Assembly: GCA_963766765.1 (NCBI GenBank)
Contig: CAVYBR010000018.1
Coordinates: forward strand, 7,687 to 71,686
Length of the DNA: 64,000 nt
Source of the DNA: JACCQS01 sp963766765
GTDB lineage: Bacteria > Actinomycetota > Actinomycetes > Mycobacteriales > Geodermatophilaceae
Direction: 5' to 3'
Part shown: positions 52,071-60,245 of the stretch, piece after piece
Numbering within the stretch: position 1 is the first letter of the stretch
Layout: the number at the start of each line of letters is the position of its first letter
Made by a program: the position numbers and the translations under genes
The notes under the pieces: model-generated
What the model was told of the DNA's origin: nothing
Seen by the model: only the letters and a program-made list of their open reading frames with translations
The model's database searches: none

Positions 52071-54203
52071 ATGCCCGATCCCGCGGCCGTAGCTGCCGGC
52101 CCCCGCACAGCCGACCAGCCGCAGATCCAGGCTGTGTCGGCCGACCGGGCCGCGGTGACCGAGGCCCCGGTCCTCCCGCCGGGCCGTTACCTCAATCGCG
52201 AGCTCTCCTGGCTCGACTTCAATGCCCGCGTTCTCGCCCTGGCCGAGGACCCGAAGCGCATGTTGCTCGAGCGGGTGAAATTTCTGGCGATCTTCGCCTC
52301 GAATCTCGACGAGTTCTACATGGTGCGGGTCGCCGGGCTCAAGCGCCGGCAGAGCACGGGGCTGGCCATGCGCTCTCCCGACGGCCTCACACCCCGCGAG
52401 CAGCTCGAGCAGATCACCGCCCGTACCCGGGAGTTGTCCACTCGGCACGCCCTCTACTTCGCCGAAGACATCGCGCCCGCCCTGGCGGCCGAGGGGATCC
52501 GCATCCTGCACTGGGAAGCGCTCGAACGAGGCGAAGCGGCCCGGCTCCGCGAGTACTTCAGGGACCACGTGTTCCCCGTCCTCACACCACTGGCCGTCGA
52601 TCCAGCCCACCCGTTCCCGTACATCAGCGGTCTGTCGTTGAACCTGGCGGTGTTGATCCGTGACCACGCCGGTGGGCCGTCTCGGTTCGCCCGGGTCAAG
52701 GTCCCGAACAATGTCCCGCGGTTCGTGACCCTCGCCGACGGTGCGAGTTTCCTCCCCGTCGAAGACCTCATCTCCGCCCATCTACCGCAGTTGTTCCCCG
52801 GCAACGACGTGATCTCCCACCACGTCTTCCGAGTCACCCGCAACGCAGACTTCGACGTCGAGGATGACCGGGACGAGGACCTGCTCCAGGCTCTGGAGCG
52901 CGAACTGGCCAGGCGCCGATTCGGGCCGGCCGTCCGCCTGGAGATCACCGACAGCATGGACGAGGAAGTGCTCGGCTTCCTCCTCAGCGAATTGGACATC
53001 ACCGAGTCCGACGTAATCCGAGTCACGGGGCTGCTGGACCTCTCCGCGCTGATGGCGATCTATGACTTGGACCGACCTGGACTGAAAGACGATCCCTTCG
53101 TCCCCGCCACCCACCCGCGCCTGTCGGAAGGCGAGACACCCAAGAGCGTCTTCGCGACCCTCCGGGAGGGCGATGTCCTCGTTCACCACCCCTACGACTC
53201 GTTCGCCACGAGCGTGCAGCGGTTCATCGAGCAGGCCGCCGAAGACCCGCATGTGCTCGCGATCAAGCAGACCCTCTACCGAACCTCCGGTGACTCCCCG
53301 ATCGTCGAGGCCCTCAGTGATGCCGCTCGGGCCGGCAAGCAGGTTGTCGTGATCGTGGAGATCAAGGCTCGATTCGACGAAGCCGCCAACATCAGCTGGG
53401 CCAGACAGCTCGAGCAGGCCGGCTGCCACGTCGTCTACGGACTCGTGGGGCTCAAGACACATTGCAAGACTGCGTTGGTCGTCCGAAGTGAAAATGGCGT
53501 CCTGCGTCGCTACTGCCACATCGGGACAGGCAACTACAACCCCAAGACGGCGCGCATCTACGAGGACTTCGGAGTCCTGACCGCAGACTCCCGGGTCGGC
53601 GCCGACCTCACCGACCTGTTCAACGCACTGACCGGCTATTCCCGCCAGACCAACTATCGGACGCTATTGGTGTCGCCGCGAGGTATCCGGCAGGGCTTGC
53701 TGGACCGGATCGAGCGCGAGATCGGTCATGCGCTGGCCGGGCGGCCGGCCGGGGTGACATTCAAGATCAACGCCGTTGTGGATGAAGGCATCATCGATGG
53801 CCTGTATCGAGCAGCTCAGGCCGGGGTCGAGGTCCGGATGCTGGTCCGCGGTATCTGTTCCCTGCGGCCAGGGGTTCCAGGTCTGTCGGAAAACGTCCAG
53901 GTCCGATCCATCGTCGGCCGATTCCTGGAGCACTCCCGGGTCGTCCATTTCCTCAACGACGGCGATCCGGAATGGTGGCTGGGCAGCGCGGACATGATGC
54001 ACCGCAACCTCGATCGGCGCATCGAAGTGCTGCTGCAGGTGACAGATCCAATTGCCCGCCAGCAACTCTCGGACGTGACCGATCTGGCGTGGGGAGCCTC
54101 GGTGCGTCGGTGGGAGCTTCAAGCAGATGGCACTTGGAGCCAATCTGGTGACGAGGACTACCAGGCAACTCTCATCGCAGGGCTCGCCGACCGGGACAGC
54201 TGA
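52071..54203 (+). CDS. ppk1: Polyphosphate kinase 1
   Basis: Reversibly polymerises the gamma-phosphate of ATP into polyphosphate. The protein of about 710 residues has the N domain start RYLNRELSWLDFNARVLALA, IFASNLDEFYMVRVAGLKRR, the catalytic histidine in VLRRYCHIGTGNYNPKTARI, a second conserved histidine segment LEHSRVVHFLNDG, and IEVLLQVTDPIARQQL near the C-terminus. The start is not fixed: ATG 52071 (MPDPAAVAAG) is my choice, with a GTG at 52053 also open and no strong ribosome binding site. mutT1 follows directly. Confidence 0.95.
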   Translation: MPDPAAVAAGPRTADQPQIQAVSADRAAVTEAPVLPPGRYLNRELSWLDFNARVLALAEDPKRMLLERVKFLAIFASNLDEFYMVRVAGLKRRQSTGLAMRSPDGLTPREQLEQITARTRELSTRHALYFAEDIAPALAAEGIRILHWEALERGEAARLREYFRDHVFPVLTPLAVDPAHPFPYISGLSLNLAVLIRDHAGGPSRFARVKVPNNVPRFVTLADGASFLPVEDLISAHLPQLFPGNDVISHHVFRVTRNADFDVEDDRDEDLLQALERELARRRFGPAVRLEITDSMDEEVLGFLLSELDITESDVIRVTGLLDLSALMAIYDLDRPGLKDDPFVPATHPRLSEGETPKSVFATLREGDVLVHHPYDSFATSVQRFIEQAAEDPHVLAIKQTLYRTSGDSPIVEALSDAARAGKQVVVIVEIKARFDEAANISWARQLEQAGCHVVYGLVGLKTHCKTALVVRSENGVLRRYCHIGTGNYNPKTARIYEDFGVLTADSRVGADLTDLFNALTGYSRQTNYRTLLVSPRGIRQGLLDRIEREIGHALAGRPAGVTFKINAVVDEGIIDGLYRAAQAGVEVRMLVRGICSLRPGVPGLSENVQVRSIVGRFLEHSRVVHFLNDGDPEWWLGSADMMHRNLDRRIEVLLQVTDPIARQQLSDVTDLAWGASVRRWELQADGTWSQSGDEDYQATLIAGLADRDS

Positions 54204-55091
54204 ATGCGCACACCAGTCCTCGCCGCCGGCGGCATCATCTGGCGGCCCGCCTCGGACGCAGAGGCGATCGAGGTGCTCCTGGTCCACCGTCCGAAGTACG
54301 ACGATTGGACTTTTCCGAAGGGCAAACTGCATCAAGGCGAGTCACTTATCGCGGCGGCCGTGCGCGAGGTTGCCGAGGAGACCGGGCTGTCAGTCATCGT
54401 CGGACATCGCATGCGCACAGTCAGTTATGCAACGACCGACGGTCCAAAAGAAGTCACGTACTGGGTGATGCAACCCGCCGATGGTGACTTCGCGCCCAAT
54501 GCCGAAGTCGATCAGATTCGCTGGGTCCCAGTCGCCGTGGCTGCCGAGGAATTGAGCTATGCGCACGACCGGCGGCTGGCTCTCGAGCTCACCGATCTGC
54601 CGCCCGGAGTCGTCCGCGTAGTGCTGGTCCGCCACGCCGATGCCGGGCAACGCAAGGACGACCCGGCGGCCGACATCACCCGGCCACTGTCCGAACGAGG
54701 CGCCGACCAAGCGCACGCGCTCACGCCGTTGCTGACGTTGTTCGCTCCGACTCGGGTCATCTCCGCACCCGCGCTGCGCTGCGTGCAGACGGTCGAGCCG
54801 CTGGCTGACGCGCTCGGTCTCACCGTGGAAGTGGAACCGACGCTCGGCGAGGCGGAATTCGCCCGCGATCCAAGCCCTGCCGCGGAGCTGTTGCTAGCGG
54901 CGCTGCACGCCACCAAGGACACGACGGTGATCTCCAGCCAGGGAGGCGTGATCCCCGGACTCATCGCCGGGCTGCCGTCTGCCGACGCGCCGGAGCCACT
55001 CACGCCAGTAGTGGCCAAGGCCGGTGTCTGGACCCTGGCCACTACTGGCGGTCGGGTGCGGGCGGACTATTACCCCCCGCCCCAGGCGTGA
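54204..55091 (+). CDS. mutT1: MutT1-type Nudix hydrolase fused to a histidine phosphatase domain
   Basis: A 295-residue two-domain protein. The Nudix domain (1-135) has the box GKLHQGESLIAAAVREVAEE with TGL, and the C-terminal domain (140-295) is a histidine phosphatase with VVLVRHADAGQRK (RH motif) and VISAPALRCVQTVEPLADAL. Mycobacterial MutT1 with the same fusion hydrolyses 8-oxo-GTP stepwise to 8-oxo-GMP and degrades diadenosine polyphosphates. It starts at the base after the ppk1 stop, so the two are co-translated. Confidence 0.93.
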   Translation: MRTPVLAAGGIIWRPASDAEAIEVLLVHRPKYDDWTFPKGKLHQGESLIAAAVREVAEETGLSVIVGHRMRTVSYATTDGPKEVTYWVMQPADGDFAPNAEVDQIRWVPVAVAAEELSYAHDRRLALELTDLPPGVVRVVLVRHADAGQRKDDPAADITRPLSERGADQAHALTPLLTLFAPTRVISAPALRCVQTVEPLADALGLTVEVEPTLGEAEFARDPSPAAELLLAALHATKDTTVISSQGGVIPGLIAGLPSADAPEPLTPVVAKAGVWTLATTGGRVRADYYPPPQA

Positions 55092-55114
55092 GTGCTCGTT
55101 CTAAGCCGGGGCTG

Positions 55115-55669
55115 TTACTTCTTGCCCTTCTTGCCGGACTTCTTGGCCAAGACCTTCGCCGCCGGCTTCTTGGCGACCTTGGGGGCCGACTTCGAGGCAA
55201 GAACCTTCGCTGCAACCTTCTTGGTGGGGGCGGTCTTCTTGGCCGGCGCGGACTTCCTTGCAGTCGTCTTCTTCGCCGGCGCGGCCCGCTTCGCGGGGGC
55301 TGCCTTCTTGGCCGCGGTCCTCTTGGCCGGGGCGGCCTTGGTCGCCGAGGGGGCCGACGTGCGCTTGGCTGTCGTGGTCTTGGTCAGCCGCTTGGCGCCG
55401 CTGACCACATCCTTGAATCCCTGACCCGGCCGAAACGCCGGAACTGAGGTCTTCTTGAGCCGGATGGCGACACCGGTGCGCGGATTGCGGGCGGTACGCG
55501 CTGCGCGCTCCCGCTTTTCGAAGACACCGAACCCCGTGATGGCCACGCGCTCGCCGGTGGCTACTGCACGTAGGACCGTATCCACCATCGTCTCGATGAC
55601 CGCTCCGGTGGACTTCTTGTCGGTCTTGGTCTTGGCAGCTACGGCGTCGATCAGTTCAGCTTTGTTCAC
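55115..55669 (-). CDS. hupB: HU-type nucleoid protein with a lysine/alanine-rich tail
   Basis: DNA-binding HU protein of the actinobacterial HupB/HupS class. The first 90 residues are HU (VNKAELIDAVAAKTKTDKKS, RVAITGFGVFEKRERAARTA, RNPRTGVAIRLKKTSVPAF and RPGQGFKDVV); the next 90 residues are PAKK/AAKK-type repeats like histone H1 tails, ending KKSGKKGKK. I start at GTG 55669, 4 bp after GGGAGG. A good promoter lies upstream. Confidence 0.95.
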   Translation of the reverse strand: MNKAELIDAVAAKTKTDKKSTGAVIETMVDTVLRAVATGERVAITGFGVFEKRERAARTARNPRTGVAIRLKKTSVPAFRPGQGFKDVVSGAKRLTKTTTAKRTSAPSATKAAPAKRTAAKKAAPAKRAAPAKKTTARKSAPAKKTAPTKKVAAKVLASKSAPKVAKKPAAKVLAKKSGKKGKK

Positions 55670-55744
55670 GTGTCCTCCCGGACGTTGCAGGGATGCACCG
55701 CTGCGGTGCTCCCGGTGTAGCTGGGTACGTCGCTCCGACAAGGA

Positions 55745-55773
55745 AGCTAAGCCCTATTAGAGCAAGACTCAAC
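55745..55773 (-). promoter_or_regulatory. Sigma-70-type promoter for hupB
   Basis: On the minus strand TTGAGT (55773-55768) and TAGCTT (55750-55745) are separated by exactly 17 bp in a locally AT-rich gap. This predicts a transcription start near 55738 and a leader of about 70 nt. No other feature is seen in the 158-bp gap between leuD and hupB. Confidence 0.6.
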
Positions 55774-55827
55774 TATCTACGCGGCGTGTTTGGCTATATC
55801 TGGCAACAGGTTTCGGGCTGCATTCGC

Positions 55828-56418
55828 CTAACTGACGCTGGGAAGTCGCTCCGGGCGGGTCTTCTCGAACTCTGCGATGAGATCATCATGCCGCTGCGTG
55901 AGTGCGATGTCGTCAAGACCTTCGAGCAGACGCCAGCGTGCGTAGGCGTCGATACGGAACGGGAGTATCACTCCCCCGTACCGGATCTCATTGCCGACGA
56001 GGTCGACTTCCACTGGTTGGTCGGCGCGCGCCTCGGCGTGCTGCCAGAGCTTCTCGACCTCGGCGATCGGCAACTCGATGACCAACAGTCCGGACTTGAG
56101 CGCGTTGTTGCGGAAGATGTCACCGAAGCGTGGCGCGATGACGACCCTGAACCCATAGTCCAGAAGCGCCCAGACGGCGTGCTCTCGTGAGGAGCCGGTA
56201 CCGAAGTCGTTGTCCGCTACCAAAATCGAGGCTTTCGCATATTCCGGCTTGTTGAGTACGAAGTCGGCCTCGTGAGCCCGCCACGAGGCGAACAGCCCGT
56301 CCTCGAATCCGCTTCGGGTCACGCGCTTGAGGTAGACCGCCGGAATGATCTGGTCGGTGTCGACATTCGTCCGCCGCAGCGGTGCCACGATGCCTTGATG
56401 GACGGTGACAGGATTCAT
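55828..56418 (-). CDS. leuD: 3-isopropylmalate dehydratase small subunit
   Basis: With LeuC isomerises 2-isopropylmalate to 3-isopropylmalate in leucine synthesis. The 196-residue protein has IVAPLRRTNVDTDQIIPAVY, ASILVADNDFGTGSSREHAV and the C-terminal EIRYGGVILPFRIDAYARWR with LLEGLDDIALTQRHDDLIAE. Its ATG overlaps the leuC stop (ATGA). Length is normal. Confidence 0.97.
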   Translation of the reverse strand: MNPVTVHQGIVAPLRRTNVDTDQIIPAVYLKRVTRSGFEDGLFASWRAHEADFVLNKPEYAKASILVADNDFGTGSSREHAVWALLDYGFRVVIAPRFGDIFRNNALKSGLLVIELPIAEVEKLWQHAEARADQPVEVDLVGNEIRYGGVILPFRIDAYARWRLLEGLDDIALTQRHDDLIAEFEKTRPERLPSVS

Positions 56419-57824
56419 GAGCCGTCCCCCAACTCCGCAGGAGATGCCAGGTGACCGGTGATCGCAGTCGCCGCCGCGACTGCCGGTGATACGAGATGTG
56501 TACGCCCACCCTTGCCCTGGCGCCCCTCGAAGTTACGGTTGGACGTCGATGCTGATCGCTCACCGGGTGCGAGTTGATCCGGATTCATGCCCAGGCACAT
56601 CGAGCAACCTGCACTGCGCCACTCAGCTCCGGAGTCGAGGAAGATCTGGTCGAGTCCCTCCTGCTCCGCGGTCAGCTTGACGCGCATAGAGCCGGGCACC
56701 ACCAACATTCGTACCGACGGAGCCACTTTCCGGCCGCGCATGAGGGCAGCCGCGACTCGCAGATCCTCGATCCGCCCGTTCGTGCACGACCCTACGAAGA
56801 CCGTGTCGACGGCAACATCACGCAGGGGCGTACCGGGCTGCAGGTCCATGTAGGCCAAGGCCTTTTGCGCTGAGATGCGCTCGCCGGGGTCGGCGATGTC
56901 GTCCGGGTCAGGCACCGAGGCGCTCAGCGGGGCGCCTTGACCTGGATTGGTTCCCCACGTGACGAAGGGGGACAACGTGCCGGCGTCCAGGAAGACCTCG
57001 GCATCGAATGTGGCGTCGTCGTCTGATCGGAGGGTCTTCCAGTATGCGACCGCCTCATCCCATGCCTCGCCCGACGGGGCATGTGGTCGGCCCTTCAGGA
57101 ACTCGAATGTCGTCTCGTCGGGAGCGATCAGGCCGGCCCGTGCGCCGGCCTCGATGGACATGTTGCAGACCGTCATTCGGCCCTCCATCGACAACGCTTC
57201 GATCGCAGCGCCGCGGTACTCGAGCACATAACCCTGCCCTCCACCGGTACCGATCTTGGCGATCAACGTGAGGATGATGTCTTTGGCGCTCACGCCATCC
57301 GGCAGGTCACCTTCGACGTTGACCGCCATGGTCTTGGGCCGCGCGACCGGCAACGTCTGGGTCGCCAGAGCGTGTTCGACCTCACTGGTGCCGATGCCGA
57401 ACGCGAGGGCGCCGAACGCACCGTGGGTCGAGGTGTGGCTGTCACCGCAGACGATCGTCATGCCGGGCTGGGTCAGGCCGAGCTGCGGGCCGATGACGTG
57501 CACGATGCCCTGTTCGGCATCGCCCATCGCGTACAGGCGGATCCCGAACTCCGCGCAGTTTCGGCGCAGGGTCTCGATCTGGGTGCGGGAGACGGGATCT
57601 GCGATCGGTTGGTCGATGTTGAGCGTGGGGACGTTGTGATCCTCGGTGGCGAGGGTGAGATCAGTTCGGCGGACCTGACGACCGGCGGTTCGCAAGCCGT
57701 CGAAGGCCTGCGGACTGGTCACTTCGTGCACCAGATGGAGGTCGATGAACAGTAGGTCGGGCTCATCGTTTGCCCGTCGTACGACGTGGCTGTCCCAGAC
57801 CTTCTCCGCCAACGTGCCGGCCAT
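56415..57824 (-). CDS. leuC: 3-isopropylmalate dehydratase large subunit
   Basis: Iron-sulfur subunit of isopropylmalate isomerase. The 469-residue protein has the aconitase-type motifs LLFIDLHLVHEVTSPQAFDG, IVCGDSHTSTHGAFGALAFG, and cluster cysteines in VFVGSCTNGRIEDLR and SAGCSMCLGMNPDQLAPGER. It starts at ATG 57824, 61 bp from divergent ndgR, with AAGGTG before it. The short gap leaves no room for a leucine attenuator; regulation is more likely through NdgR binding between the two genes. Confidence 0.97.
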   Translation of the reverse strand: MAGTLAEKVWDSHVVRRANDEPDLLFIDLHLVHEVTSPQAFDGLRTAGRQVRRTDLTLATEDHNVPTLNIDQPIADPVSRTQIETLRRNCAEFGIRLYAMGDAEQGIVHVIGPQLGLTQPGMTIVCGDSHTSTHGAFGALAFGIGTSEVEHALATQTLPVARPKTMAVNVEGDLPDGVSAKDIILTLIAKIGTGGGQGYVLEYRGAAIEALSMEGRMTVCNMSIEAGARAGLIAPDETTFEFLKGRPHAPSGEAWDEAVAYWKTLRSDDDATFDAEVFLDAGTLSPFVTWGTNPGQGAPLSASVPDPDDIADPGERISAQKALAYMDLQPGTPLRDVAVDTVFVGSCTNGRIEDLRVAAALMRGRKVAPSVRMLVVPGSMRVKLTAEQEGLDQIFLDSGAEWRSAGCSMCLGMNPDQLAPGERSASTSNRNFEGRQGKGGRTHLVSPAVAAATAITGHLASPAELGDGS

Positions 57825-57856
57825 GCCTACACCTTCGTCTTCTTCATCGACTGCAT

Positions 57857-57880
57857 CTCACATACTGAGAAGCTAGTATC
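57857..57880 (+). promoter_or_regulatory. Candidate operator and -10 element in the leuC-ndgR divergent gap
   Basis: TCTCA-CATAC-TGAGA (57857-57871) is a perfect 5-bp dyad in the 61-bp gap. A TAGTAT -10 hexamer (57875-57880) ends 5 bp before the ndgR GTG, which predicts a leaderless ndgR transcript. IclR-type NdgR/LtbR regulators are known to control leuCD, so the dyad is a reasonable autoregulatory site. Confidence 0.45.
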
Positions 57881-57885
57881 GCTTT

Positions 57886-58638
57886 GTGGGACAGACTAGC
57901 GGCATCGGCGTGCTCGACAAAGCGGTGCTGGTGCTTCGCCAGGCCGCGCGGGCGCCGGTTACCTTGGGTGAGCTCGTCGAGGAGGTCAAACTGCCCCGGG
58001 CCACGGCGCATCGGATCGCGATCGCCCTCGAGACGCATGGTCTCTTGCAGCGAAACAGCACAGGCGCCTGGACGCCCGGGCCATTGCTGAACGAGTTGGC
58101 CGCTGGCGGAATCCCCGACCTTGCCGTCCGCGCCGGACCGATCCTCGAGCAGCTGAGCCGGGACACCGGCGAGAGTGCCCAACTGTTCGAGCGCAAGGAC
58201 GGAACTCGCGTGTGCTCGGCGATGGCAGAGCGCCCCAGCGGCCTACGCGACACGGTTCCACTTGGCGCCCGGCTTCCCATGACGGCTGGCTCGGCGGCCC
58301 ACGTCCTGCTCGCGTGGTCAACCAGTCAAGACGACGAAGCGATTCTTGCTTCAGCCACGTTTTCGCCCAGAACCCTCGCCGACGTGCGCCGTCGGGGGTA
58401 CGCACACAGCAGTGCAGAACGCGAGGCCGGAGTCGCCTCGGTGTCCGCGCCCGTACGCGACGCCGAGGGCCGTGTGATCGCGGCGGTGTCGGTGTCGGGA
58501 CCACTCGAGCGGCTCGGCCGGCGGCCGCGGGGCAGCCTGGTCTCGGCTGTGCTCGTGGCGGCAGCGGCGTTGAGCGCGGCACCGCCGACCGCGCGCACAG
58601 TCAACGGTTCGGCGAAGGCAGACCGATCAACTCACTGA
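57886..58638 (+). CDS. ndgR: IclR-family regulator NdgR/LtbR
   Basis: A 250-residue IclR regulator divergent from leuCD. The winged HTH covers residues 5-65 (GVLDKAVLVLRQAARAPVTL, LPRATAHRIAIALETHGLLQ), and the effector domain follows (AGPILEQLSRDTGESAQLFE, GTRVCSAMAERPSGLRDTVP, GVASVSAPVRDAEGRVIAAV). NdgR in Streptomyces and LtbR in Corynebacterium control leucine and related amino-acid genes; the same role is expected here. It starts at GTG 57886 with no ribosome binding site, consistent with leaderless translation. Its end overlaps the APH-like gene by 38 bp. Confidence 0.92.
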   Translation: MGQTSGIGVLDKAVLVLRQAARAPVTLGELVEEVKLPRATAHRIAIALETHGLLQRNSTGAWTPGPLLNELAAGGIPDLAVRAGPILEQLSRDTGESAQLFERKDGTRVCSAMAERPSGLRDTVPLGARLPMTAGSAAHVLLAWSTSQDDEAILASATFSPRTLADVRRRGYAHSSAEREAGVASVSAPVRDAEGRVIAAVSVSGPLERLGRRPRGSLVSAVLVAAAALSAAPPTARTVNGSAKADRSTH

Positions 58639-59500
58639 ACCCCGAGAGCGCCTCGAGTGCCGTGCGGCGCTTGAGATCGCGGGCGCGTTGACCCTGCGCA
58701 GTGGGTTTCCAATCCAAGGTCAGGTACTCCTGTACGAGTAACCCGCCGTAGACCGACAGCAGTGGCAACATCTCCAGTCCTGGCGGCAGGACCTTGACAC
58801 CGGCCATCCGCAACCAGATCGCCGCCTCGAGAACGTCGGTGCTCGGATCGCCCACGTGGGCGCCGGACCAGTCCACGGCCATCACGTACCCGTGGCGCAA
58901 GCACAGGTTCGCGCCCTTGAAGTCGCCGTGCACCAGCACGGAGGTCGCGAAGTCATGCTGTGCCGCGGCCTCACGTAGGAGCGGACCGGTCTGCAGCCAC
59001 CAGGTCTCGGCGATACCCATGGGCTCGCGGTCGAGTTCGCCGACTCGATCCCAGACGGCCGAAAGGCCGCGGTGACCGGACGGCAGGCCGGCTGGAATTG
59101 GTAGGGCCCGGATCGCCTCCGCAGTCCGCCAGATCGACTCCGCGGCATCCTGCGGCGGGATCGGCCAGTGCTCGCCCGTTCCGTGCGGCAGCCAGCCCTC
59201 CGTCCCGAGGTCCTCCATCACCAGCGCGCCCACGGTGTCGTCGGCAGCCAGCAGCTTGGGCAGGTACGGCGTCGACAGCGTCGACAGGACCGACGACTCG
59301 ATGCGTAGGCCGGCCAGCACCTGCTCACGTTCGGTGCTCCACGGCGCGACCTTGGCTACCGCGCTGCGGCCTCCCGCAAGAGTGATGCGATACACCTGAG
59401 CAGCGGTGAAGCCGACCGAGATCGGGACGCCAACTGCGATCGACTCGCCGAGCAACGCGGACAGGGTCGCCCGCGCCTGCTCATCCGCATCGCTGGGCAC
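58601..59500 (-). CDS. Aminoglycoside phosphotransferase (APH)-fold kinase
   Basis: A 299-residue small-molecule kinase of the APH/choline kinase fold. The catalytic loop is SVLVHGDFKGANLCLRHG and the metal-binding DxD region is YVMAVDWSGAHVGDPSTDV; GALVMEDLGTEGW is the hinge. The N-terminal part contains AVAKVAPWSTEREQVLAGL with the ATP-binding lysine. Substrate unknown, and antibiotic modification should not be assumed. GTG 59500 is my start; a TTG at 59545 gives 15 more residues, and no ribosome binding site decides. Confidence 0.82.
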   Translation of the reverse strand: MPSDADEQARATLSALLGESIAVGVPISVGFTAAQVYRITLAGGRSAVAKVAPWSTEREQVLAGLRIESSVLSTLSTPYLPKLLAADDTVGALVMEDLGTEGWLPHGTGEHWPIPPQDAAESIWRTAEAIRALPIPAGLPSGHRGLSAVWDRVGELDREPMGIAETWWLQTGPLLREAAAQHDFATSVLVHGDFKGANLCLRHGYVMAVDWSGAHVGDPSTDVLEAAIWLRMAGVKVLPPGLEMLPLLSVYGGLLVQEYLTLDWKPTAQGQRARDLKRRTALEALSGFSELIGLPSPNR

Positions 59501-59548
59501 CCGCCTATCTTTGCGGCTGCCGGTGTCCGGCGTCGCAAGGGGCAACGG

Positions 59549-59812
59549 TCAGGAGTTGCGCAGCGCCTTGACCAGTTGACCCTTGTTCATCGAGGACCGG
59601 CCACTGACGCCGATCTCTGCCGCACGCTTGCGCAACTTGTCGACCGTCCAGTCCTCGTAGTTGCCCGACTTGCCCCCCTTCTTGCCCACTGCCGAACGCG
59701 AGGACGCCGCCGCCGCGTTCGAGATCCTCGCCGCCTTCTGCTTGCTGTTGCCCTCGTCGCGCAACTTCTCGTAAAGCTCGGGATCCTGGACTGGGCCCTT
59801 CGCTTTGGCCAT
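59549..59812 (-). CDS. DUF7218 protein with a Rho-N/SAP-like C-terminal domain
   Basis: An 87-residue basic protein beginning MAKAKGPVQDPELYEKLRDE with GNSKQKAARISNAAAASSRS, a glycine/lysine linker, and a C-terminal Rho_N/SAP-like helix-extension-helix (WTVDKLRKRAAEIGVSGRSS, MNKGQLVKALRNS). It probably binds nucleic acid; function is unknown. ATG 59812 follows TAGGAGGAG, a very strong ribosome binding site, so the start is secure. Confidence 0.85.
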   Translation of the reverse strand: MAKAKGPVQDPELYEKLRDEGNSKQKAARISNAAAASSRSAVGKKGGKSGNYEDWTVDKLRKRAAEIGVSGRSSMNKGQLVKALRNS

Positions 59813-59988
59813 CGCTCCTCCTACGGTCGGGATTTGAGGAGTGGTTTCCCAGCGCCGGGCAGGAAGAAACACGTTCGCTTCGGGAATCGCCGTCAACGTC
59901 TACCGAGCCCGCACGGTGGCCCAACGACGGACTAGCTGGTCGGGCCGACATGCCCAAGTCCCGCCTTCTCGAGCGGGAAATGGGGGTG

Positions 59989-60061
59989 TAGCCCCGACCG
60001 GATTCGAACCGGCGCTACCGCCTTGAGAGGGCGGCGTCCTGGGCCTCTAGACGACGGGGCC
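59989..60061 (-). tRNA. tRNA-Glu (CTC)
   Basis: A complete 73-nt cloverleaf without encoded CCA. The acceptor stem is GGCCCCG/CGGGGCT (first pair G-U), the anticodon stem CCGCC/GGCGG with loop CTCTCAA and anticodon CTC, and the T-loop GGTTCGAATCC. The discriminator base is A. A weak hairpin, CCCGC/GCGGG (59960-59977), lies just downstream and may help termination, though no T-run follows. gltX, which charges this tRNA, lies 2 kb away. Confidence 0.95.
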
Positions 60062-60140
60062 GTGCGGTGGTGCCGTACGCGTGCCGTTCGTGGTGATGAG
60101 CGAGCGATCCACCGTGGTACGGGTGGGCACGCGATGAGCG

Positions 60141-60212
60141 CTGGGGTACCAGGACTCGAACCTAGACTAACGGTGCCAGAAACCGACGGGCTGCCAATTA
60201 CCCCATACCCCA
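60141..60212 (-). tRNA. tRNA-Gln (CTG)
   Basis: A complete 72-nt cloverleaf. The acceptor stem is TGGGGTA/TACCCCA with discriminator G, the D arm is TGGGGTAATTGGCAGCCC, the anticodon loop TTCTGGC gives CTG, and the T-loop is GGTTCGAGTCC. The outer anticodon-stem pair is a T-T mismatch. It lies 79 bp upstream of tRNA-Glu, the usual actinobacterial pairing. Confidence 0.94.
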
Positions 60213-60245
60213 AGTGATGCGTACGTCCCGCATCGAGAATTCAGT

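Noticed and set aside
57825..57885. Leucine leader peptide or attenuator before leuC
   Set aside because: Only 61 bp separate leuC from ndgR, with no leucine-rich mini-ORF or terminator hairpin.
58601..59500. Aminoglycoside resistance gene
   Set aside because: The APH fold is shared by many metabolic kinases and nothing in the sequence or context indicates an antibiotic substrate.
59960..59977. Intrinsic terminator after tRNA-Glu
   Set aside because: The stem is only 5 bp and no T-run follows on the minus strand, so it is mentioned only as a weak hairpin.
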